A stretch of 64,000 bases of DNA. Source: Photobacterium swingsii (GTDB lineage: Bacteria > Pseudomonadota > Gammaproteobacteria > Enterobacterales > Vibrionaceae). The position numbers and the translations under genes are program-made. The stretch spans positions 310,001 to 374,000 of the forward strand of contig NZ_AP024853.1 in the NCBI RefSeq assembly GCF_024346715.1, written 5' to 3'. The notes under the pieces were generated by a model, which saw only the letters and a list, made by a program, of their open reading frames with translations, did no database searches and was not told where the DNA came from. This document shows, piece after piece, positions 1 to 11,702 of this stretch (the first letter of the stretch is position 1; the number at the start of each line of letters is the position of its first letter).

Positions 1-593
1 TTACTGGCACTGTTTTGAATGTATTAGTTGAAGTGGGTGAGCCCATTATTTCGACCGAGTCCAATCAAGCGGCGACGGTAATGATGTCGATGGCAAACAT
101 GGATAATATTATCTTCAAAGGCAGTGTGAGTGAGCATGATGCCGCACAATTATCACCCGGTATGGCAGCAAATCTGACGCTCGCACCTTACCCAGAAGTG
201 AGTGTAGAAGCGCATTTGAATAAAGTTGCCGTTCAGTCTGAAAAGCTTAATGCCGTTAATGGCCAAGCGACCAACGGCAATTTTGATAATGGTTTCCAGA
301 TTGAAATAGATAAGATCTTATTCCCTGAATCATTGCGTGTGCGTTCTGGTTTTTCCGCAACTGCAAAAATCACGTTAAAGTCTGTTACTGATGTACCCAC
401 TATTCCTGAACGAGCATTACAGTTCGATGGTGAATCGCCGTCTGTTTTGATCCCAGATGAGAGTGAAGCTGGTTTTCGAGTGCAGCCTGTTAAGCTAGGT
501 TTATCGGACGGTATTAATGTTGAGGTTATTGAAGGCCTGACTGAAGGCGAAGCGATACTCGATGCTAGTATGATGGGAGCACCGAATGCCTAA
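1..593 (+). CDS. HlyD/MacA-type periplasmic adaptor of an efflux system (5' truncated)
   Basis: The reading frame is open from base 3, so the gene starts before the window and only the C-terminal ~196 residues are seen. It begins inside a lipoyl-like hairpin (TGTVLNVLVEVGEP) and continues with the beta-barrel and membrane-proximal parts typical of HlyD/MacA adaptors. Such proteins link an inner-membrane ABC pump to a TolC-type outer-membrane channel. The stop overlaps the start of the TolC-like gene by 8 bp, and two permeases and an ATPase follow, which fits one efflux operon. The substrate cannot be told from sequence. It could equally be named MacA-like or RND-type adaptor; the ABC genes downstream favour the former. 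Confidence 0.85.
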   Translation, partial: TGTVLNVLVEVGEPIISTESNQAATVMMSMANMDNIIFKGSVSEHDAAQLSPGMAANLTLAPYPEVSVEAHLNKVAVQSEKLNAVNGQATNGNFDNGFQIEIDKILFPESLRVRSGFSATAKITLKSVTDVPTIPERALQFDGESPSVLIPDESEAGFRVQPVKLGLSDGINVEVIEGLTEGEAILDASMMGAPNA

Positions 594-1914
594 TCGACAA
601 ACACGGAACATACCGGCTAAGCCGCTTCGCTTAAATCGAGTGATGGTAGGCATAGCGTTGAGCTGCTCTATTATGGCGACCACGGCCTTTAGCTCTGTGG
701 TGAATGCTCTTACTTTATCTGATGCTTGGGTCGCAGCCAAGGCTAATGAGCCACAATATCTAAAGTCACAAATTGATGTTCAAATTGGTGAAGCCGATGT
801 TGATAGCTCTCGGGCGGGCTTATTGCCAGACGTTTCTGCGAGTGCAGGTGCAAACTGGAGTGACTCTAACAGTGATGAGGTCACAAGCCAGTATGGGATC
901 AGATTAAATCAAACCATTTGGGACAGTGCAAAGTGGCGAACATTAGATGCGAGTGAAGCGCGTTTAATGAGTAAAGCATTACAGACCTCTGCGCAAAAGA
1001 ATGCATTAGCAGAAAAGGTGATATCGGCTTATTTGAATGTCGCATCGTCACAGGCTGCTTTGAAACTGGCTGAGCAGAAATATAACGAAAGTACCAAATT
1101 ATTAGCATTGACTGAGCAGCGCTTTAAAGCAGGTAAAATAATGGCGACGGATCTGGAAGATACGCGCGCTAGCCATGTTGATGATCAAGCTTCTATCTTA
1201 ACGGCTAGGGCGCAGTTACTCGATAACCAAGCAGCTTTAGCGAATTTAATTAATGTTATGCCTGATCAGGTTGATGAAGTAAACGCAGAACACCTGTTTG
1301 CGCCACCGCTTAAATATAACGGTGAGCAAGATTGGTTAAAAATGGCAAAGGACAACAGCCCTGAATTACTGGTTGCTCTGCAAAACTTAAAAGCCGCCCA
1401 AATTGATAAAGATACTGCGAAAGCAGGGTATTATCCGACTGTCAAAGGCAACGTTGGCTACCGTAATGAGAGCAAATCGAACAATAACGATTTGTATGCA
1501 GGTTTAAGCCTCAGCGTGCCAATTGATTTAAATGGATCAACAAGTGCCAATGTAGAAAAAGCGTCTTTGCAGATCTTGCAAGCGAAACAAGATGTACGCG
1601 CTGTTGAGATTCAGTTAAAACAAGATGTACAAATCCGCTACCGTAAACTCGCGCTTGATTGGCAGCGTGTCGAAATGGCGCAGCAACAGGTGAACTCAAG
1701 GCAGCAAGTGCTCTCAAGCAAACAATCTGTTTATGGTGCCGGTTTAATTGACTCCCTCGAAGTGATTCGTGCCCATAACCGGTTATACGACAGCAAAAAC
1801 GCGCTGCAAGTCTTACTTTACCAGTATTGGAAAAACCGAGCAGCCTTGCTAAAAGCCGTTGGCCAGTTAGACGATAATGCAATTTCTATGGTGAGTAAGG
1901 CACTTCATTCATGA
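586..1914 (+). CDS. TolC-family outer-membrane efflux protein
   Basis: This is a 442-residue protein with a basic N-terminus and a hydrophobic segment (about residues 20-42), read as a Sec signal peptide. The mature part starts LTLSDAWVAAKANEPQYL, the usual TolC-type opening, and has two repeats of long Ala/Gln/Leu-rich helices alternating with strand segments. TolC homotrimers form the outer-membrane and periplasmic exit duct of tripartite pumps. The start overlaps the adaptor gene by 8 bp. An ATG 19 codons later would give a more ordinary signal peptide length, so the exact start is uncertain. The end overlaps the next gene in an ATGA. The role is firm, the cargo unknown. Confidence 0.88.
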   Translation: MPNRQTRNIPAKPLRLNRVMVGIALSCSIMATTAFSSVVNALTLSDAWVAAKANEPQYLKSQIDVQIGEADVDSSRAGLLPDVSASAGANWSDSNSDEVTSQYGIRLNQTIWDSAKWRTLDASEARLMSKALQTSAQKNALAEKVISAYLNVASSQAALKLAEQKYNESTKLLALTEQRFKAGKIMATDLEDTRASHVDDQASILTARAQLLDNQAALANLINVMPDQVDEVNAEHLFAPPLKYNGEQDWLKMAKDNSPELLVALQNLKAAQIDKDTAKAGYYPTVKGNVGYRNESKSNNNDLYAGLSLSVPIDLNGSTSANVEKASLQILQAKQDVRAVEIQLKQDVQIRYRKLALDWQRVEMAQQQVNSRQQVLSSKQSVYGAGLIDSLEVIRAHNRLYDSKNALQVLLYQYWKNRAALLKAVGQLDDNAISMVSKALHS

Positions 1915-3128
1915 TGCTACTTCAGCAAATATACCAAACGTTGTTTGCGCACAAGCTGCGGGCAGCCTTGGCCGTTATAGCGGTGAGCTGGGGGATTTTG
2001 GCTGTACTTGTACTTGTGGCGTTGGGTGAGGGCTTTTACCAAGTGAACGTTAAATCGTTCGCGGTGTTAATGAGTGATACGCAACTTGCAATGAATGGCC
2101 GTACAACCCAGCCTTGGCAAGGATTACCTGCAGGACGTGCTATTACCTTTCGTGAAGAGACTGCCCGCAAGTTGGTTGAACATAAGGAAATCGACGCGGT
2201 GTCCGTCCTTTACTTTAAATGGGATGCAAGTGTTACAGACGTTACAGGGAGAACAATTCCCGGTTATGTCCGTGGCGCTGATCAGTATTACACCGAATTG
2301 CGAAATGTTCGTTTGCAGCAAGGCTCGCGAGGGATTAACCCTAGTGACATGATCAACCATTCACGCGTTGCTGTTATTGGTTGGCAGCTGGCAAAGCAAG
2401 CAAACTTACAGGTCGGAGGTGAGCTGAAAATTAATGGCGTGCCTTTTACTGTGGTTGGGTTAACTCAGCAAGCAGAAGGTGGCAGTGCATTTGGCCGTCG
2501 TGAAGATAATCAAGTAATCATCCCCTCAAAAACATATCTAGATTTATGGTACGCCAAGCCCTCACAACTTTGGGTTAAACCGCACCAGGGTGTATCTGGC
2601 GCTTTATTGCGCAAGAGCTTGCAACATTACTTCGCAAAAATTGAGCATTTTAACCCTTCTGATCCGAATGCTATCTGGCTGCCTAACTTCGGTGAAGATG
2701 CGAAGTTTTTCGATGCATTATTACGCGGTATCCAAAGCTTTCTTGGAGCCAGTGGCGTAATGACATTGGCTGTTGGCGCATTAGGTGTGGCTAATATTAT
2801 GTTCTTATCGGTAACTGAACGAACGCGTGAGATTGGCGTGCGTTTGGCAATTGGTGCTAGGCAGCGAGATATTTTAAATCACTTTATTGCCGAAGGGTGC
2901 TTATTAGTAGGGCTTGGTTGTTTGGTTGGCGTGCTATTGGCTTATGGGGCTGTTGAAGGTTTGCTTGCCATTGGTTTACCTGGTTGGTTAGGTAAGCCTG
3001 AAATTACCACTTGGTCATTGTGGCTAACGGTTGGGGTTACCATTGTTTTGGCGTTACTGGCGGCTTGGTTTCCTGCTCGTCGCGCCGCACGATTAACGCC
3101 TGTTATCGCGTTAAGTGCAAGGGGGTAG
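1911..3128 (+). CDS. MacB/FtsX-family ABC transporter permease (first of two)
   Basis: The protein has 405 residues. One N-terminal transmembrane helix (about 18-40) is followed by a ~230-residue periplasmic MacB-type domain and three C-terminal helices (about 270-400). Family marks are TREIGVRLAIGARQRDI before the third helix and a closing AAWFPARRAARLTPVIAL. MacB-type pumps use periplasmic mechanotransmission to push substrate through TolC. Unlike classical MacB, no ATPase domain is fused; a separate ATPase is encoded two genes on. Start and end are tightly coupled to neighbours: 4-bp overlap upstream and 1 bp to the next ATG. Confidence 0.88.
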   Translation: MMLLQQIYQTLFAHKLRAALAVIAVSWGILAVLVLVALGEGFYQVNVKSFAVLMSDTQLAMNGRTTQPWQGLPAGRAITFREETARKLVEHKEIDAVSVLYFKWDASVTDVTGRTIPGYVRGADQYYTELRNVRLQQGSRGINPSDMINHSRVAVIGWQLAKQANLQVGGELKINGVPFTVVGLTQQAEGGSAFGRREDNQVIIPSKTYLDLWYAKPSQLWVKPHQGVSGALLRKSLQHYFAKIEHFNPSDPNAIWLPNFGEDAKFFDALLRGIQSFLGASGVMTLAVGALGVANIMFLSVTERTREIGVRLAIGARQRDILNHFIAEGCLLVGLGCLVGVLLAYGAVEGLLAIGLPGWLGKPEITTWSLWLTVGVTIVLALLAAWFPARRAARLTPVIALSARG

Positions 3129-3129
3129 C

Positions 3130-4410
3130 ATGATTCCATTTCGACAGATATTCCAAGAGATGGCAGCAGAAAAACTGCGTCTTGGTTTGATGATCCTTGC
3201 GATTGCTTGGGCAACCATTTGTATTGCGTTAATGCTTTCGATTGGTGAAGGTCTGAGCCAAGGGTTAACGCGTCATGCAGAGAGTGGTAACGGTAAATTG
3301 ATCCGTGTTATGGGCGGTATGGCGACCATGAATTATGGTCAGTTTAGCCAAGGAAAGATGCTAAAACTCTACCCTGAAGATATTGACCTTATTCGTGCTT
3401 TGCCTGCTGTTAAAGCCGCAGAACCCGTCGTGACATGGGACAAAGAGGTTATTTATAACAAGCAAGTGAGTTGGCAAGCCCCAATGGCTGTTTCGGCGGA
3501 TTACCAATCCATGATGGGTTTTTCGATTGCTGATGGTGGACGTTGGCTCAATCCTTTGGATTTAAAAGAGCAACGTAAAGTCATCGTGTTGGGTGAGAGT
3601 GTCGCGGTTGAACTTTTCTATAAAGGAGAGATCACTGACTGGGATAATTTACCTCAGCTTGATGAATCTCCTGTTGGTAAAACCGTCAAAATTGGTGAAG
3701 AGTCATTTACCATAGTCGGTATTCTTAAACCGTCAGCGATGCGCGTTGGGGAAGGTGTACCCGCTAATTATGCGGTGTTTATTCCTTTTACCACTTGGCA
3801 ACGTTTCAATACCAATGCACCTGTTTCTGCGCTTGAGGTTTACCCCGCGGAAGGCAGTGACCGTACGTTACTTGCTAAAACCATTCGGCAAGTGATCAGC
3901 CGTAAATATGGCGCTAGCTTGCAAGATGCACAAATTGTGCAATTGGAAGATATGCTAGAGCGCCAGAAAACCATGAAGACATTTTTGCTTGGGCTACAAA
4001 GTTTCCTTGGCATCATCGGTTTGGTCACTTTGTTAGTCGCTGGTGTTGGGATTGCCAATGTAATGTATGCATCAGTGAAACGAGCGACCCGAGATATTGG
4101 CGTGCGTATGGCAATTGGCGCAACGCCAACGGATATTACACTGCATTACTTGGTGCAGGCATTTCTGACAATGGGGCTTGGAGGCGTCATTGGTTTAGCG
4201 ATTTCGCAATCAGCTGTTCAGGCTTTATCAGCTATTCCTATCGAAGGTAATTATTTGTACGAAGAGCTTGGTCGACCTGTACCTGAGCTGTCATTAGCTG
4301 TTGTTATGATCGTGGTTGGCGCGTTAGCGCTTGTTGGATTGTTGGCGGCATGGTTCCCAGCAAGACAAGCTGCCAGTGTGACACCACTAGAAGCGCTACA
4401 AGGCGAGTAG
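3130..4410 (+). CDS. MacB/FtsX-family ABC transporter permease (second of two)
   Basis: This 426-residue protein has the same architecture as the preceding permease: N-terminal helix, large periplasmic domain, three C-terminal helices, the motif TRDIGVRMAIGATPTDI and a closing AAWFPARQAASVTPLEAL. The two probably pair as a heterodimer around the ATPase encoded next. I chose ATG 3130, preceded by AAGGGGG and directly after the previous stop, rather than the GTG at 3115 that would overlap the upstream gene. It resembles the first permease only distantly outside the core motifs, so an old duplication is likely. Confidence 0.87.
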   Translation: MIPFRQIFQEMAAEKLRLGLMILAIAWATICIALMLSIGEGLSQGLTRHAESGNGKLIRVMGGMATMNYGQFSQGKMLKLYPEDIDLIRALPAVKAAEPVVTWDKEVIYNKQVSWQAPMAVSADYQSMMGFSIADGGRWLNPLDLKEQRKVIVLGESVAVELFYKGEITDWDNLPQLDESPVGKTVKIGEESFTIVGILKPSAMRVGEGVPANYAVFIPFTTWQRFNTNAPVSALEVYPAEGSDRTLLAKTIRQVISRKYGASLQDAQIVQLEDMLERQKTMKTFLLGLQSFLGIIGLVTLLVAGVGIANVMYASVKRATRDIGVRMAIGATPTDITLHYLVQAFLTMGLGGVIGLAISQSAVQALSAIPIEGNYLYEELGRPVPELSLAVVMIVVGALALVGLLAAWFPARQAASVTPLEALQGE

Positions 4411-4424
4411 AGATTAATTTAGTT

Positions 4425-5111
4425 ATGTCATTAGTAGAATTGCAAGCTATTAGTAAGATTTATCAAAGTGGTGCAGAAGTAGTTAAAGCACTTGATGACG
4501 TTAGCTTAACCATCAATAGAGGCGAGTTTCTTTCTATTTTAGGGCCTTCTGGTTCGGGAAAGTCGACTTTAATGAATATGTTAGGTTGTTTAGACAAAGC
4601 CAGTAGCGGTGAATATTTGCTGGAAGGTGAGTCGATAGAAGGCTTAACCAGTAATCAACTTGCTGCCATCCGAAACCAAAAAATTGGTTTTGTATTTCAG
4701 AGTTTTAATTTGTTGGAATATGCCAGTGCGCTCGATAACGTTGCTTTACCTTTAGTTTATGGTGGTGTCTCTTTACGTGAAAGGCGTAAACGTGCGGCGG
4801 TATTACTTGAAAAAGTGGGTTTGGGTAATCGAATGGATCATAAACCCAATCAATTATCTGGTGGTCAAAAGCAACGTGTTGCGATAGCGCGTGCACTCGT
4901 TAATGAGCCGCAAATTATTTTAGCGGATGAGCCAACCGGGGCACTTGATACTAAATCCGGTGCTGAAATTGAACTTCTGTTTAATCAACTTCACCAAGAA
5001 GGCCGAACCATTATTGTGGTTACCCATGATTTGGAATTAGCTCAGCGAACCAAGCGAATTATTACAATTCGTGATGGCAAGCTGGTGGGTGATGAAGTCC
5101 CTAGCCAGTAA
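4425..5111 (+). CDS. ABC transporter ATP-binding protein (MacB/LolD type)
   Basis: The 228-residue nucleotide-binding subunit has Walker A GPSGSGKST (about 40-48), the Q-loop region FVFQSFNLL, signature LSGGQKQRVAIARAL, Walker B IILADEPTGALD and H-loop TVVTHD-like IVVTHDLELA. It should power the two upstream permeases. The start is ATG 4425, 14 bp after the permease stop; a longer frame from 4350 would overlap the permease and adds a non-conserved tail. It is the last gene of the operon and is followed by a clear terminator at 5144. Length and motifs match the LolD/MacB N-terminal domain class. Confidence 0.92.
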   Translation: MSLVELQAISKIYQSGAEVVKALDDVSLTINRGEFLSILGPSGSGKSTLMNMLGCLDKASSGEYLLEGESIEGLTSNQLAAIRNQKIGFVFQSFNLLEYASALDNVALPLVYGGVSLRERRKRAAVLLEKVGLGNRMDHKPNQLSGGQKQRVAIARALVNEPQIILADEPTGALDTKSGAEIELLFNQLHQEGRTIIVVTHDLELAQRTKRIITIRDGKLVGDEVPSQ

Positions 5112-5143
5112 TTGTACCCTCTAGTCTGAGGGAGCAAGTTGAG

Positions 5144-5178
5144 ACGAAAAAGCGACTTAATTAGTCGCTTTTTTCGTA
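5144..5178. terminator. Bidirectional rho-independent terminator
   Basis: ACGAAAAAGCGACT and AGTCGCTTTTTTCGT form a near-perfect stem around TAAT. T-runs on both strands let it serve the efflux operon (+) and nrdF (-), which converge here. Confidence 0.88.
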
Positions 5179-5185
5179 TGGGGCG

Positions 5186-8287
<3,102 letters not shown>

Positions 8288-8310
<23 letters not shown>

Positions 8311-8701
8311 GATGGTTCCAAAATTGTTGTAGTCCATGCCGCACCTTGTGTACATCCTGCGGTGTTCCAGATAGCTCGAATCGATACAGTAATGGTACGT
8401 TGCATTTACGTGAAATAATGACGCCGGATTGAGCGAATAATGCACCAAAATTTCGATTTCCCGATGCAATTACGCCTATTAGTAAAGAACGTATCTGGGT
8501 GTCATTTAATGCTTTAATCACCGATTTAGGGACGGCGCCGTCCCCTTTCCCGTCGGCATAGGTGGGGCACACCAAAACGAAAGGGCGTGTTATTGCTGGT
8601 GTGGGATCGTCAGCATTAAGTGGTAAACGTATTGCGGGTAGCTTGAGCTGTTTAATAAAGCGCTCTGTGTTACCCGAAAGGCTTGAATAATAGACAAGCA
8701 T
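8288..8701 (-). CDS. nrdI: NrdI flavodoxin-like activator of NrdF
   Basis: The 137-residue flavoprotein supplies oxidant for assembly of the manganese-tyrosyl cofactor in NrdF. It opens with an FMN phosphate loop ([12 protein letters not shown]) and contains the family motif [10 protein letters not shown] (about 78-87) and [16 protein letters not shown]. The start ATG shares one base with the nrdH stop (TAATG) and the end overlaps nrdE by 23 bp with the chosen nrdE start. Length matches E. coli NrdI. Confidence 0.94.
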
Positions 8702-8922
8702 TAGCAGATCTGGTCGATCATATCAGGACGAAATCCAGACCAATGGTGCGAACCTGCGACGACAACTGGTGCTTGCCTGTAACCCATAGATTGAACCGCC
8801 TTCATTGCAGAATCATCTTGGGTGAGGTCAACTACGCTATGCTTAATGCCTTTTGTTTGAAGCGCTTTTACGGTGGCTGTGCATTGAACACACTGAGGTT
8901 TTGAATAAACAACAATATCCAT
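8701..8922 (-). CDS. nrdH: NrdH glutaredoxin-like electron donor
   Basis: The 73-residue redoxin has the active-site CVQC (residues 12-15) after an MDIVVYSKPQ strand, and the family tail GSHHWSGFRPDMI. It reduces the C-terminal cysteines of NrdE. It is the first gene of nrdHIEF; AAAAGGAG lies just upstream. The promoter region is shared with sufA and holds a strong Fur-box match at 8944-8960, so induction by iron limitation is inferred. Confidence 0.94.
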   Translation of the reverse strand: MDIVVYSKPQCVQCTATVKALQTKGIKHSVVDLTQDDSAMKAVQSMGYRQAPVVVAGSHHWSGFRPDMIDQIC

Positions 8923-8943
8923 TTTACAGTCTCCTTTTAATCT

Positions 8944-8960
8944 AAATGATAATTATTATC
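8944..8960. promoter_or_regulatory. Fur-box-like operator
   Basis: AAATGATAATTATTATC matches the 3' 16 positions of the 19-bp Fur consensus at 15 of 16 from position 2 on. It lies about 20 bp upstream of nrdH on its side of the divergent promoter region. Binding is inferred from sequence only. Confidence 0.75.
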
Positions 8961-9056
8961 CCTTCGTGTTCCACATATAGTATTTGCAAGCTGGGAAATG
9001 TCAATATGATGTGGTTGATTATAATCCCATATAAAATTCATGGTTGAATATTAATT

Positions 9057-9075
9057 GAGAATAAATATCATTCAC
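9057..9075. promoter_or_regulatory. Second Fur-box-like operator
   Basis: GAGAATAAATATCATTCAC matches the 19-bp Fur consensus at 13 of 19 positions by my alignment. It lies about 40 bp upstream of sufA, placed to repress the suf operon when iron is plentiful. Confidence 0.55.
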
Positions 9076-9115
9076 ATTTGCTGTTCGGGTTGATAAATGC
9101 AATGAGGAATGGAGC

Positions 9116-9484
9116 ATGAGTGTTCAAAGGTCAGATTCAACTGAGGTTTCTATTCATGACATGGTGTGGAAGGGGATTCACTTATCTGAATCAGCGGCCA
9201 GCAGAATTGCGCAGCTGTCTTCTAATGAACAGTTATTTCATTTAAGTGTACGGCCTTCAGGGTGCACGGGTTTCGCTTACGAGGTGAAGCTCATCAAACA
9301 AGCAGAGCAATCAGATCTTAGATTTAGTTCTAGGGATGTGGCGTTTTATGTTGCCTTGAGTGCTATGCCCATGCTTGATGGCACAGAGATTGATTTTGTT
9401 CGCCAAGGATTAAACAGTCACTTTGTTTACCATAACCCTAATGTCAAAAACATGTGTGGCTGTGGTGAAAGCTTCGGAGTGTAA
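9116..9484 (+). CDS. sufA: SufA, A-type Fe-S carrier
   Basis: The 122-residue protein of the HesB/IscA family carries Fe-S clusters from the SufBCD scaffold to targets. The three conserved cysteines are present: one in RPSGCTGF and two in the C-terminal [30 protein letters not shown] is the usual segment before the CxC. AATGAGGAATGG gives the ribosome binding site. It is the first gene of sufABCDSE, only 2 bp before sufB; the SufA assignment over IscA rests on that context and the N-terminal extension. Confidence 0.93.
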   Translation: MSVQRSDSTEVSIHDMVWKGIHLSESAASRIAQLSSNEQLFHLSVRPSGCTGFAYEVKLIKQAEQSDLRFSSRDVAFYVALSAMPMLDGTEIDFVRQGLNSHFVYHNPNVKNMCGCGESFGV

Positions 9485-9486
9485 AA

Positions 9487-10950
9487 ATGTGTGCAGTTGA
9501 GACACAGCCAGAAGTGGAAGAGATGTTGCAAAGTAGCAACTACAAACAAGGTTTTTATACTGAATTGTCATCAGACACCTTGTCTATAGGGCTTAATGAA
9601 GAGGTAGTGCGTGCGATATCGGCAAAACGTAATGAACCTGAGTGGATGTTGGCATTTAGGCTAGATGCTTTTCGAAAATGGCAAAAAATGGAAGAACCTC
9701 ATTGGTTAAAAGCAGAATACACTGGCCTTGATTATCAAAGTTACAGTTATTACTCCGCACCGACTTGTGCTAAATGCGATAGCGCGACGACAAATGATGG
9801 TTCCAATGAATTTCTTACCCATGAAGTAGAAGCCGCATTTAAGCAATTGGGTGTTCCTGTAAGAGAGGGGGCGGAGGTTGCAGTTGATGCTATTTTTGAT
9901 TCGGTATCTGTTACCACAACTTATCAACAAGAGTTAAAAGCGCTAGGGATTATCTTCTGTTCATTCAGCGAAGCTATTCATACATATCCAGATTTAGTGC
10001 GGCAGTACCTAGGGACAGTTGTTCCTGCGGATGATAATTTTTTTGCGGCCCTAAATGCAGCCGTTGCCTCTGATGGCACCTTTGTCTATATCCCCAAAGG
10101 AGTTCGCTGCCCGAGAGAGTTATCCACTTATTTTCGAATTAACCAAGCAAAAACAGGTCAGTTTGAACGGACAATTTTAATTGCTGATGCAGGCGCTTAT
10201 GTCAGTTATATAGAAGGTTGTTCGGCGCCAGTGCGCGATGCCTATCAGTTACACGCTGCCGTGGTAGAAGTGATTATTCACCAAGATGCAGAGGTGAAAT
10301 ATTCGACGGTGCAAAATTGGTTTTCAGGTGAAGAAGAAACTCAGGGCGGCATACTTAATTTTGTGACAAAGCGAGCGGTTTGCGAAGGTGCTCATAGCAA
10401 GATGTCCTGGACACAATCAGAAACAGGATCTGCCATTACGTGGAAATACCCCAGTGTGATTTTGAAAGGGGATCATTCTGTTGGGGAGTTTTTCTCGGTG
10501 GCGCTGACCAACGGTGTTCAGCAGGCTGATACTGGAACCAAGATGATCCACATCGGAAAAAACACCCGCTCAACCATTATCTCTAAAGGGATTTCTGCCG
10601 GTAAAAGTGAAAACAGTTACCGCGGCCTAGTCAAAATCCTGGCCAGTGCAGAGGGGGCTCGCAACTTTACCCAATGTGATTCGATGCTGATTGGCGCAGA
10701 TTGTGGAGCCCATACCTTTCCATACGTCGAAGTTAAAAATCCAAGCGCTCAAGTTGAACATGAAGCGACGACCTCTCGAATTGGCGAAGAGCAACTCTTC
10801 TACTGCACCCAGCGAGGCATCAGTGAAGACGATGCTATTTCAATGATCGTTAATGGATTCTGTAAAGACGTGTTTTCAGAATTACCGCTCGAGTTTGCGG
10901 TTGAAGCGCAAAAATTGCTTTCTATTAGCCTCGAACACAGCGTGGGATAA
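9487..10950 (+). CDS. sufB: SufB, Fe-S scaffold subunit
   Basis: The 487-residue core subunit of the SufBCD scaffold shows the family block [15 protein letters not shown], the beta-helix region, and the conserved cysteine in [15 protein letters not shown] corresponding to the scaffold Cys that accepts sulfur and pairs with a SufD histidine. [17 protein letters not shown] follows as expected. N-terminal cysteines in PTCAKCDS form the variable CxxC seen in many SufB. The gene lies 2 bp after sufA and 5 bp before sufC. Length is normal. Confidence 0.96.
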   Translation: MCAVETQPEVEEMLQSSNYKQGFYTELSSDTLSIGLNEEVVRAISAKRNEPEWMLAFRLDAFRKWQKMEEPHWLKAEYTGLDYQSYSYYSAPTCAKCDSATTNDGSNEFLTHEVEAAFKQLGVPVREGAEVAVDAIFDSVSVTTTYQQELKALGIIFCSFSEAIHTYPDLVRQYLGTVVPADDNFFAALNAAVASDGTFVYIPKGVRCPRELSTYFRINQAKTGQFERTILIADAGAYVSYIEGCSAPVRDAYQLHAAVVEVIIHQDAEVKYSTVQNWFSGEEETQGGILNFVTKRAVCEGAHSKMSWTQSETGSAITWKYPSVILKGDHSVGEFFSVALTNGVQQADTGTKMIHIGKNTRSTIISKGISAGKSENSYRGLVKILASAEGARNFTQCDSMLIGADCGAHTFPYVEVKNPSAQVEHEATTSRIGEEQLFYCTQRGISEDDAISMIVNGFCKDVFSELPLEFAVEAQKLLSISLEHSVG

Positions 10951-10955
10951 CCAAA

Positions 10956-11702
10956 ATGTTAGAAATTAAAGACTTACATGTCAGTGTAGACGATAAGCCC
11001 ATTCTTCAAGGTATTCATTTAACCATTAAGCCCGGTGAGGTTCACGCCATCATGGGGCCAAATGGATCGGGTAAAAGTACCCTGTCGTCGACATTAGCGG
11101 GAAAAGAAGAGTATCAAGTCGACAAGGGAAGCATGGTCTTCAATGGTAAGGAATTAGCGGAACTCGAGTCAGAAGAGCGTGCAGGTGAAGGTATTTTCTT
11201 GGCGTTTCAGTATCCGGTTGAGATCCCCGGTGTCAGCAACAAGTTATTTTTAAAAACGGCGTTAAATGGCATTAGAAAGTATCGAGGTCAAGATGAAATT
11301 GACCGATTTGATTTTGATGATTTGCTCGAAGATAAAGCCAAGCTGCTTAAAATGCCAGCCGACCTCCTTCAGCGTGCAGTGAATGAAGGCTTCTCGGGTG
11401 GCGAAAAAAAACGTAATGATATTTTGCAGATGGCTGTTTTGTCGCCGCAATTATGCATTCTTGATGAGACAGATTCGGGGCTCGACATTGATGCGTTAAA
11501 AGCGGTTTCTGCTGGGGTTAATGCCCTTAGAGACGACAAACGTTCGTTTATTATGGTAACGCACTACCAGCGCATTTTAGATTACATCAAACCAGATTAT
11601 GTGCATGTTCTCTATAAAGGAAAAATAGTGAAATCAGGGGACCATTCATTAGCAAAACAACTTGAGGATAAAGGCTATGGGTGGATCACAGGTGAAGAAT
11701 AA
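10956..11702 (+). CDS. sufC: SufC, Fe-S assembly ATPase
   Basis: The 248-residue ABC-type ATPase binds SufB and SufD and drives the conformational change for cluster assembly. Walker A is GPNGSGKST (about 35-43), the signature is FSGGEKKRNDILQMAVL, and Walker B is LCILDETDSGLDIDAL. ETDSGLD rather than the usual EPTSGLD is characteristic of SufC. There is no membrane segment. The 3' end overlaps the likely sufD start. Confidence 0.96.
   Translation: MLEIKDLHVSVDDKPILQGIHLTIKPGEVHAIMGPNGSGKSTLSSTLAGKEEYQVDKGSMVFNGKELAELESEERAGEGIFLAFQYPVEIPGVSNKLFLKTALNGIRKYRGQDEIDRFDFDDLLEDKAKLLKMPADLLQRAVNEGFSGGEKKRNDILQMAVLSPQLCILDETDSGLDIDALKAVSAGVNALRDDKRSFIMVTHYQRILDYIKPDYVHVLYKGKIVKSGDHSLAKQLEDKGYGWITGEE

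Noticed and set aside
1511..1882. Long open frame on the minus strand inside the TolC gene
   Set aside because: It lies wholly within a well-supported gene, lacks an RBS and has an unusual His/Arg/Leu-rich composition typical of antisense shadow frames.
8962..9000. NrdR box upstream of nrdH
   Set aside because: The sequence around CACATATAGTATT matches the ACACWATATATWGTGT consensus at only about 9 of 16 positions, too weak to list.
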